From NCBI RefSeq assembly GCF_902498825.1, contig NZ_LR701459.1, forward strand, positions 1,966,414 through 2,030,413: 64,000 nucleotides of DNA, read 5' to 3'. The position numbers were made by a program, and so were the translations under genes. A model generated the notes under the pieces. That model searched no databases and was not told the DNA's origin. It saw only the letters and a list, made by a program, of their open reading frames with translations. The stretch comes from Rhizobium sp. EC-SD404. Its GTDB lineage: Bacteria; Pseudomonadota; Alphaproteobacteria; Rhizobiales; Rhizobiaceae. Each line of letters begins with the position of its first letter. The stretch's first letter is position 1. Shown piece after piece: positions 57,543 through 64,000 of the stretch.

Positions 57543-58031
57543 ATGGCTCTTGCTCAAGCCGCTAAATCGCTGTTCCTCAAGGAATTCGTCGGGGCGTTCT
57601 TCCTATCGATGCGCTACTTCTTCGCGCCCAAGGCAACGGTGAACTACCCGTTCGAAAAAGGTCCGGTCAGCCCGCGCTTCCGTGGCGAGCACGCCCTGCG
57701 CCGCTATCCGAACGGCGAGGAACGCTGCATTGCCTGCAAGCTCTGCGAGGCGATCTGCCCGGCACAGGCGATCACGATCGAGGCCGGCCCGCGCCGCAAT
57801 GACGGCACCCGCCGCACGGTGCGCTACGACATCGACATGGTGAAGTGCATCTACTGTGGCTTCTGCCAGGAAGCCTGCCCGGTAGACGCCATCGTCGAAG
57901 GTCCGAATTTCGAGTTCGCGACCGAGACGCGTGAAGAGCTTTATTACGACAAGGATCGCCTGCTCGAGAACGGTGACCGCTGGGAGCGCGAAATCGCCCG
58001 CAACATAAAGATGGATTCGCCGTACCGGTGA
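57543..58031 (+). CDS. nuoI: NADH-quinone oxidoreductase subunit I
   Basis: A 162-residue 23-kDa ferredoxin-like subunit with two 4Fe-4S motifs, [12 protein letters not shown] and [16 protein letters not shown], holding clusters N6a and N6b, and an amphipathic N-terminal helix ([18 protein letters not shown]) lying along the membrane. ATG 57543 follows GAGAGG. It passes electrons to N2 in NuoB. A 136-base gap follows before nuoJ. Confidence 0.98.
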   Translation: MALAQAAKSLFLKEFVGAFFLSMRYFFAPKATVNYPFEKGPVSPRFRGEHALRRYPNGEERCIACKLCEAICPAQAITIEAGPRRNDGTRRTVRYDIDMVKCIYCGFCQEACPVDAIVEGPNFEFATETREELYYDKDRLLENGDRWEREIARNIKMDSPYR

Positions 58032-58063
58032 TGATCTAGACGGGGCGAAGGCCCTGATCTAAG

Positions 58064-58081
58064 AGAACCGCGCGAGGTTCT
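58064..58081 (+). other. hairpin in the nuoI-nuoJ gap
   Basis: AGAACC (58064-58069) pairs with GGTTCT (58076-58081) around six bases. The gap (58032-58167) is the longest in the nuo operon and could hold an internal regulatory or mRNA-processing site; I see no promoter boxes in it. Confidence 0.35.
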
Positions 58082-58167
58082 GCCTCTCGCACCTGCGAAA
58101 GATACTCTTGAGCGCCGCTTTCGAATTTCGGAACTGCGCGGCATTCGGGAAGACAAAGGCACGCCAG

Positions 58168-58782
58168 ATGGGTCTTCAGGCCGTATTCTTCTATCTCTTC
58201 GCCTTCGTCGCCGTGGCATCGGCGTTCATGGTGATATCGGCCCGCAATCCGGTTCATTCGGTGCTGTTCCTGATTCTGACCTTCTTCAATGCGGCCGGCC
58301 TGTTTCTGCTGACGGGTGCCGAGTTCCTCGCGATGATCCTGCTCGTCGTCTATGTCGGCGCGGTCGCCGTTCTCTTCCTCTTCGTCGTCATGATGCTAGA
58401 CGTCGACTTCACGCAGCTCCGCTCGGGTGTGCTGGAATATGCGCCGATCGGCGCGCTGGTCGGCCTGATCCTGGCGGCAGAGCTCATCATCGTGCTCGGC
58501 GGGGCGACATTCTCGCCGGAGATCGCGGGTTCTGGCGCGATGGCGATCCCGCCATTGACCGAACGGCAGAACACGCAGGCGCTCGGCGACGTGCTCTACA
58601 CTGACTTCATCTACTTCTTCCAGATCGCCGGCCTGATCCTTCTGGTCGCGATGATCGGTGCGATCGTTCTGACGCTGCGCCAGCGTGACAACGTCAAGCG
58701 CCAGGACATCGCAGCCCAGGTCGCCCGCGGCCCCGCCAACTCGATCGAGGTGGTGAAGGTCAAGCCGGGGCAGGGCGTCTGA
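58168..58782 (+). CDS. nuoJ: NADH-quinone oxidoreductase subunit J
   Basis: A 204-residue ND6-type subunit with five helices. NPVHSVLFLILTFFNAAGLF and FLAMILLVVYVGAVAVLFLF, the latter with the pi-bulge region, are conserved. The frame is open to 58108, but ATG 58168 (MGLQAVFFYLF) has AAAGG eight bases upstream and fits family starts. The C-terminus has a 35-residue hydrophilic tail. Confidence 0.97.
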   Translation: MGLQAVFFYLFAFVAVASAFMVISARNPVHSVLFLILTFFNAAGLFLLTGAEFLAMILLVVYVGAVAVLFLFVVMMLDVDFTQLRSGVLEYAPIGALVGLILAAELIIVLGGATFSPEIAGSGAMAIPPLTERQNTQALGDVLYTDFIYFFQIAGLILLVAMIGAIVLTLRQRDNVKRQDIAAQVARGPANSIEVVKVKPGQGV

Positions 58783-58830
58783 TTGCTTTATTATAGCCTT
58801 CCACGAGGGCTACGAGGGGTTTAGGGACTC

Positions 58831-59139
58831 ATGGAAATCGGGATTTCCCACTATCTGACGGTCGGCGCGCTGCTCTTCACGATCGGCGTCTTCGGCATCT
58901 TCCTCAACCGGAAGAACGTCATCGTCATTCTCATGTCGGTCGAATTGATCCTGCTCGCCGTCAACCTGAACCTGGTCGCCTTCTCCGCATTCCTGAACGA
59001 CATCGTCGGCCAGGTTTTTGCGCTGTTCATCCTGACCGTCGCGGCGGCGGAAGCGGCCATCGGCCTTGCCATCCTCGTCACGTTCTACCGCAACCGCGGC
59101 TCCATCGCGGTTGAAGACATCAACACGATGAAGGGCTGA
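58831..59139 (+). CDS. nuoK: NADH-quinone oxidoreductase subunit K
   Basis: A 102-residue ND4L-type subunit with three helices; the proton-path glutamates lie in [18 protein letters not shown] and [18 protein letters not shown]. The length is exact for the family. nuoL starts eight bases after the stop. Confidence 0.98.
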   Translation: MEIGISHYLTVGALLFTIGVFGIFLNRKNVIVILMSVELILLAVNLNLVAFSAFLNDIVGQVFALFILTVAAAEAAIGLAILVTFYRNRGSIAVEDINTMKG

Positions 59140-59147
59140 CCTGCGTC

Positions 59148-61136
59148 ATGTATCACGCGATCGTCTTCCTGCCGCTGATCGGCGCCATCATCGCCGGGCT
59201 TTTTGGCCGCTCCCTTGGCGCCAAGGCCTGTGAGTACATCACGTCCGGCTTCCTGGTCTTTGCCGCGTTCCTGTCGTGGATTGCCTTCTTCTCGGTCGCC
59301 TATGGCGATACCGAAGTTCTGCGCGTTCCGGTTCTGCAGTGGATCCAGTCGGGCTCGATGTCCGTCGACTGGTCGTTCCGGATCGACACGCTGACCGCCG
59401 TCATGCTGGTTGTCGTCAACACCGTCTCGGCCTTGGTGCACATCTACTCGATCGGCTACATGCACCACGATCCGCACCGGCCGCGTTTCTTCGCCTATCT
59501 GTCGCTCTTCACCTTCGCCATGCTGATGCTGGTGACGTCCGACAATCTGCTGCAGATGTTCTTCGGCTGGGAAGGGGTCGGTCTCGCCTCCTACCTGCTG
59601 ATCGGTTTTTGGTACAAGAAGCCTTCGGCCACCGCGGCTGCCATGAAGGCCTTCATCGTCAACCGTGTCGGCGACTTCGGCTTTGCGCTCGGCATCTTCG
59701 GCATCTTCGTCCTGTTCGGCTCGATCAGCTTCGACACGATCTTCGCCGGTGCGGCCGACTTCATGCCGGTCGAAGGGGGAGACCCGGGGACCGAAGTCGT
59801 GCTGAACTTCCTCGGCTACAGCCTGACCCGCGCCGATGCGCTGACCGTCACCTGCCTGCTGCTCTTCATGGGCGCCATGGGCAAGTCGGCCCAGTTCCTG
59901 CTTCACACCTGGCTGCCGGACGCCATGGAAGGCCCGACGCCGGTTTCGGCGCTCATCCATGCCGCCACCATGGTCACCGCCGGCGTCTTCCTTCTCGCCC
60001 GTATGTCGCCGGTCTTCGAACTCAGCATCGATGCGCGCACGGTCGTCGTCATCATCGGGGCCATCACGGCCTTCTTCGCCGCAACCGTCGGTCTCGTGCA
60101 GAACGACATCAAGCGCGTCATCGCTTATTCGACCTGCTCGCAGCTCGGCTACATGTTTGTGGCGCTCGGCATCGGCGCCTATGGCGCGGCGATCTTCCAC
60201 CTCTTCACGCATGCCTTCTTCAAGGCGCTGCTGTTCCTTGGCGCCGGCTCCGTCATCCATGCGGTTTCGGATGAGCAGGACATGCGCCGCATGGGCGGCC
60301 TGCGCAAATACATCCCGCGCACCTACTGGATGATGATCATCGGCACGGTCGCGCTGACGGGCGTCGGCATTCCGGGCCTCTATTTCGGTACCGCCGGCTT
60401 CTTCTCCAAGGATGCGATCATCGAAAGCGCCTTCGTCGCCGAGAATGCGGCTGCCGGCTTCGCCTTCACCATGCTGGTCATCGCCGCGCTCTTCACGAGC
60501 TTCTACTCCTGGCGCCTGATCTTCATGACTTTCCACGGCAAGCCGCGCGCATCGGCCGATGTCATGCATCACGTGCATGAATCGCCTGCCATCATGATGG
60601 TGCCGCTCTACATTCTCGCCGCCGGCGCTCTTCTGGCAGGCATCCTCTTCCACAAGCAATTCTTCGGGGATTATTACGAAGGCTTCTGGCAGGGGGCGTT
60701 GTTCACGCTGCCGACCAACCAGATCCTGGAAGAGTTCCACCACGTTCCGTTCTGGGTGAAGCTGAGCCCCTTCATGGCCATGCTCATCGGCCTCGTGACG
60801 GCCTGGTACATGTATATCCGCTCGCCCGAGACGCCGAAGGAACTCGCCGCTCAGCATCGCGGGCTCTACCAGTTCCTCTTGAACAAGTGGTACTTCGACG
60901 AACTCTATGACTTCCTGTTCGTGCGCTCGTCCAAGGCGCTTGGCCGGTTCCTCTGGAAAGAGGGCGACGGGCGTGTCATCGACGGCTTCGGGCCGAACGG
61001 CGTTGCCGCTCGCGTTCAGGACGTGACGGGCCGCGTGGTCCGCCTGCAGACCGGTTACCTTTATCATTACGCATTCGTCATGCTGATCGGCGTCGCGGCG
61101 CTCGTCACCTGGATGATGCTCGGGAGTGCCTTCTGA
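59148..61136 (+). CDS. nuoL: NADH-quinone oxidoreductase subunit L
   Basis: A 662-residue antiporter-like subunit, the farthest proton pump, with about 16 helices. [37 protein letters not shown] and [14 protein letters not shown] carry the conserved glutamate, lysine and histidines. The long lateral helix is expected in the C-terminal third ([19 protein letters not shown] precedes the last helix). The stop overlaps the nuoM start. Confidence 0.98.
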   Translation: MYHAIVFLPLIGAIIAGLFGRSLGAKACEYITSGFLVFAAFLSWIAFFSVAYGDTEVLRVPVLQWIQSGSMSVDWSFRIDTLTAVMLVVVNTVSALVHIYSIGYMHHDPHRPRFFAYLSLFTFAMLMLVTSDNLLQMFFGWEGVGLASYLLIGFWYKKPSATAAAMKAFIVNRVGDFGFALGIFGIFVLFGSISFDTIFAGAADFMPVEGGDPGTEVVLNFLGYSLTRADALTVTCLLLFMGAMGKSAQFLLHTWLPDAMEGPTPVSALIHAATMVTAGVFLLARMSPVFELSIDARTVVVIIGAITAFFAATVGLVQNDIKRVIAYSTCSQLGYMFVALGIGAYGAAIFHLFTHAFFKALLFLGAGSVIHAVSDEQDMRRMGGLRKYIPRTYWMMIIGTVALTGVGIPGLYFGTAGFFSKDAIIESAFVAENAAAGFAFTMLVIAALFTSFYSWRLIFMTFHGKPRASADVMHHVHESPAIMMVPLYILAAGALLAGILFHKQFFGDYYEGFWQGALFTLPTNQILEEFHHVPFWVKLSPFMAMLIGLVTAWYMYIRSPETPKELAAQHRGLYQFLLNKWYFDELYDFLFVRSSKALGRFLWKEGDGRVIDGFGPNGVAARVQDVTGRVVRLQTGYLYHYAFVMLIGVAALVTWMMLGSAF

Positions 61137-62641
61137 TGACCGATTGGCCGATCCTTTCCACGGTCACGTTTCTTCCGCTCGTCGGTGCGCTTCTGATCCT
61201 GATGATCCGGGACGATTCCGAGATCGGCCGGCGCAACATCCGCAATGTGGCGCTGCTGGCGACGAGCTTCACCTTCGTGCTGTCGCTGTTCATCTGGATC
61301 AATTTCGACATCGCCGAGCCGAACTTCCAGATGGTCGAGCGCGTCGACTGGCTGGCGACCGGCATCGCATACCACATGGGCGTCGACGGAATTTCGATGC
61401 TGTTCGTCATCCTGACGACGTTCCTGATGCCGATCTGCATCCTCGCCAGCTGGCGGGTGGAGAAGCGCGTCAAGGAATACATGATCGCGTTTCTCGTGCT
61501 CGAAACGTTCATGATTGGCGTCTTCTGCGCGCTTGATATCGTCCTCTTCTACATCTTCTTCGAAGCCGGCCTCATTCCGATGTTCATCATCATCGGTGTC
61601 TGGGGCGGCAAGCGGCGTGTCTACGCCTCGTTCAAGTTCTTCCTCTACACGCTGCTCGGTTCGCTGCTCATGCTGCTCGCCATCATGGCGATGTACTGGG
61701 ATGCCGGCACGACGGACATTCCGCTGCTGTTGAACCATGATTTCTCGGCCGAGATGCAGTTCTGGCTGTGGATCGCATTCTTTGCGTCCTTCGCAGTGAA
61801 GATGCCGATGTGGCCGGTCCACACTTGGTTGCCGGATGCACACGTCGAGGCGCCGACCGCGGGCTCTGTCATTCTGGCGGCCATCCTGCTGAAGCTCGGC
61901 GGCTATGGCTTCATCCGCTTCTCACTGGCGATGTTCCCGCTGGCTTCCGCCGATTTCGCGCCCTTCGTCTTTGCGCTGTCGGTCATCGCCATCATCTACA
62001 CCTCGCTGGTAGCCTTGATGCAGGAAGACATCAAGAAGCTGATCGCCTACTCGTCCGTCGCCCACATGGGCTACGTCACGATGGGTATCTTCGCAGCCAA
62101 CGCTCAAGGCCTGCAGGGCGCGATCTTCCAGATGCTGTCGCACGGCCTCGTGTCCGGCGCGCTCTTCCTCTGCGTCGGCGTGATCTACGACCGGCTTCAC
62201 ACCCGCGAGATCGCGGCCTATGGCGGCCTCGTCAACAACATGCCGAAATACGCGCTGGTCTTCATGGTCTTCACCATGGCCAATGTCGGCTTGCCGGGAA
62301 CATCGGGCTTCGTCGGCGAATTCCTGACACTCATCGGCATCTTCCGCGTGAACACCTGGGTGGCTCTCTTTGCCACGACCGGCGTCGTCTTCTCGGCCGC
62401 CTATGCGCTCTGGCTCTATCGCCGCATCATCTTCGGTGCGCTGGAGAAGGAGAGCCTGAAGGCGATGCTGGATCTCAGCCGCCGCGAGAAGGTCATTCTC
62501 TATCCGCTCGTCGTGCTCGTCATCTTCTTCGGTGTCTATCCGATGCCGATCCTCGATGTGACGGCGGCTTCGGTCGAAAATCTCTTGAACAACTATACGG
62601 CCGCGATCCAGTCCGCGGGCGATGTCGCCCTCTCGAACTGA
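61136..62641 (+). CDS. nuoM: NADH-quinone oxidoreductase subunit M
   Basis: A 501-residue antiporter-like proton-pumping subunit with about 14 helices. [37 protein letters not shown] and [14 protein letters not shown] are the typical motifs. The ATG at 61136 overlaps the nuoL stop (TGATG). nuoN follows after 16 bases. Confidence 0.98.
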   Translation: MTDWPILSTVTFLPLVGALLILMIRDDSEIGRRNIRNVALLATSFTFVLSLFIWINFDIAEPNFQMVERVDWLATGIAYHMGVDGISMLFVILTTFLMPICILASWRVEKRVKEYMIAFLVLETFMIGVFCALDIVLFYIFFEAGLIPMFIIIGVWGGKRRVYASFKFFLYTLLGSLLMLLAIMAMYWDAGTTDIPLLLNHDFSAEMQFWLWIAFFASFAVKMPMWPVHTWLPDAHVEAPTAGSVILAAILLKLGGYGFIRFSLAMFPLASADFAPFVFALSVIAIIYTSLVALMQEDIKKLIAYSSVAHMGYVTMGIFAANAQGLQGAIFQMLSHGLVSGALFLCVGVIYDRLHTREIAAYGGLVNNMPKYALVFMVFTMANVGLPGTSGFVGEFLTLIGIFRVNTWVALFATTGVVFSAAYALWLYRRIIFGALEKESLKAMLDLSRREKVILYPLVVLVIFFGVYPMPILDVTAASVENLLNNYTAAIQSAGDVALSN

Positions 62642-62657
62642 TGCTCCGAGGAACGAA

Positions 62658-64000
62658 ATGACCGCTGAACTGCTGCTGCAAAGCATCCAACTGTCGATGC
62701 CGGAAATCATTCTGGCAGTCGGCGCCATGGCATTGCTCATGGTCGGCGTCTTCTCGGGCGAGCGCTCCACCAGCATGGTCACCGGCCTCGCGGTCGGCGT
62801 CCTGATCATCGCTGGACTTTGGCTCCTGCTGGTCACGAACACAGGCAGCGCCTTCGGCGGCGCATTCCTCGCGGATCCATTCGCCAAATTCATGAAGGTG
62901 CTGATCCTGATCGGCTCGATCACGGCGATGGTCATGTCCGTCGGCCAGGCGCGGGAAGAGCGCATCAACCGCTTCGAATTCCCGGTTCTGATCGTTCTGG
63001 CCACGCTTGGCATGATGCTGATGGTTTCTGCCAACAGCATGATCGCGCTCTATCTCGCGCTCGAGCTGCAGTCGCTGGCGCTCTACGTCGTCGCCGCGAT
63101 CAATCGCGACAGCGTCCGCTCGACGGAAGCTGGCCTCAAATATTTCGTGCTCGGCGCTTTGTCCTCCGGCATGCTGCTTTACGGCGCCTCGCTCATCTAT
63201 GGCTTCACTGGCCACACGGGCTTCCAGGAAATCGCGGCGGTACTTGCCGCTGACGAGCGGTCGCTCGGTCTGGTCTTCGGCCTCGTCTTTGTCTTGGCCG
63301 GCCTGGCGTTCAAGATTTCGGCCGTCCCGTTCCACATGTGGACGCCGGACGTCTATGAGGGCGCCCCGACAGCGGTCACGGCGTTCTTCGCGGCCGCTCC
63401 CAAGGTTGCGGCCATGGCCATGCTGACCCGCATCGTCATCGAAGCCTTCGAGCCGATTACGCCCGACTGGCAGCAGATCATCGTGTTCGTATCGATCGCA
63501 TCGATGATTCTCGGCGCCTTTGCAGCCATCGGCCAGAAGAACATCAAGCGCCTGATGGCCTATTCCTCGATCGGCCACATGGGCTATGCGCTGGTCGGCC
63601 TTGCCGCCGGCACCCAGGCAGGCGTATCGGGCGTCGCGCTCTACATGCTGATCTACATGGTCATGACGCTTGGCACCTTCGCCTGCATCCTCGCGATGCG
63701 GAAGAAGGAAGAGGGCAATGTCGAGGAGATCGACGATCTTGCCGGTCTGGCTTCCACGCACCCTTTCATGGCGATGATGCTGACGATTCTCATGTTCTCG
63801 CTGGCCGGCATCCCGCCGCTGGCAGGCTTCTTCGCCAAGTATTTCGTCTTTGTCGCCGCCATCGAAGCCGAGCTTTATGCGCTGGCCGTCATCGGCGTCC
63901 TCGCCTCCTGCGTCGGTGCCTATTACTACCTGCGCATCATCAAGATCATGTGGTTCGATGAAGCGACGGAAAGCTTCGTGCCGGCGTCCGGCGAGCTGAA
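62658..64000 (+). CDS. nuoN: NADH-quinone oxidoreductase subunit N, 3' end outside window
   Basis: The frame is open to the right edge and gives 447 residues of an ND2-type antiporter-like subunit, about 30 short of the usual length. [33 protein letters not shown] and [16 protein letters not shown] are family motifs. ATG 62658 has GAGGAA four bases upstream. It is the last of the nuo genes; what follows cannot be seen. Confidence 0.97.
   Translation, partial: MTAELLLQSIQLSMPEIILAVGAMALLMVGVFSGERSTSMVTGLAVGVLIIAGLWLLLVTNTGSAFGGAFLADPFAKFMKVLILIGSITAMVMSVGQAREERINRFEFPVLIVLATLGMMLMVSANSMIALYLALELQSLALYVVAAINRDSVRSTEAGLKYFVLGALSSGMLLYGASLIYGFTGHTGFQEIAAVLAADERSLGLVFGLVFVLAGLAFKISAVPFHMWTPDVYEGAPTAVTAFFAAAPKVAAMAMLTRIVIEAFEPITPDWQQIIVFVSIASMILGAFAAIGQKNIKRLMAYSSIGHMGYALVGLAAGTQAGVSGVALYMLIYMVMTLGTFACILAMRKKEEGNVEEIDDLAGLASTHPFMAMMLTILMFSLAGIPPLAGFFAKYFVFVAAIEAELYALAVIGVLASCVGAYYYLRIIKIMWFDEATESFVPASGEL

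Noticed and set aside
59085-61067. 660-residue open frame on the minus strand opposite nuoL
   Set aside because: It mirrors nuoL, is full of His/Asp/Arg low complexity from antisense GC-rich codons, and has no motif or ribosome binding site.

Overview
This 64 kb window looks like chromosomal core DNA of a GC-rich alphaproteobacterium of the order Hyphomicrobiales (Rhizobiales). The basis is the gene set and order (clpP-clpX-lon-hupB on one side, tRNA-Val/tRNA-Asp and a full nuoA-N operon on the other), rhizobial-type protein features (NuoE with a long C-terminal extension, plant-type glutamate-cysteine ligase, DUF1127 and DUF3422 proteins) and the codon use. I cannot name the genus from sequence alone. 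I see no insertion sequence, integrase, prophage, CRISPR array or rRNA gene.

Layout. 1-2.7 kb: the end of an ABC uptake system (binding protein tail, ATPase, permease) with a GntR regulator. 2.9-5.5 kb: a VOC/CoA-binding fusion protein, O-acetylhomoserine sulfhydrylase and a cupin. 5.5-8.0 kb: a cytochrome P450 and an FAD-dependent amine/amino-acid oxidase family protein. 8.1-13.6 kb: the protein quality-control block clpP, clpX, lon, then the nucleoid protein HU, separated by clear intrinsic terminators. 13.7-24.3 kb, minus strand: a peptide and D-glutamate scavenging block: dgcN-dgcA, a terminator, dppA-attenuator-dppBCDF, then fbp and an M20 (RocB-like) peptidase. 24.4-33.3 kb: DUF808 membrane protein, xseA, a LysR/DUF1127 divergent pair, a DUF937 protein, gshA, rsmE, a conserved unknown with an Ada-like zinc signature and a metallophosphatase. 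33.3-37.0 kb: a lutABC-type lactate oxidation operon led by its own FadR-family GntR regulator. 37.2-45.7 kb: DUF3422 protein, then a LysR gene divergent from a glycolate oxidase operon (glcD, glcE, small membrane protein, glcF) and a COG4091 dehydrogenase. 45.8-47.3 kb: a secreted VWA protein whose stop codon lies inside a convergent tRNA-Val gene, then tRNA-Asp with an excellent promoter. 47.7-64 kb: nuoABCD-(small secreted protein)-nuoEF-(H3TH-domain protein)-nuoGHIJKLM and most of nuoN, encoding proton-pumping NADH:quinone oxidoreductase (complex I).

How it fits together: peptides taken up by Dpp can be split by the M20 peptidase, D-glutamate units can be handled by DgcN/DgcA, and the 2-hydroxyacids lactate and glycolate are oxidised by the Lut and Glc iron-sulfur/flavin complexes, while NADH is reoxidised by complex I. 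The most unusual points are the same small helix-hairpin-type domain occurring twice inside the nuo operon (on NuoE and on a separate protein), the VOC/CoA-binding fusion, the unstudied Ada-zinc-like protein, the dppA-dppB attenuator, and several well-formed candidate operators. I found no convincing new defence or mobile system; the window is mostly housekeeping and central metabolism.
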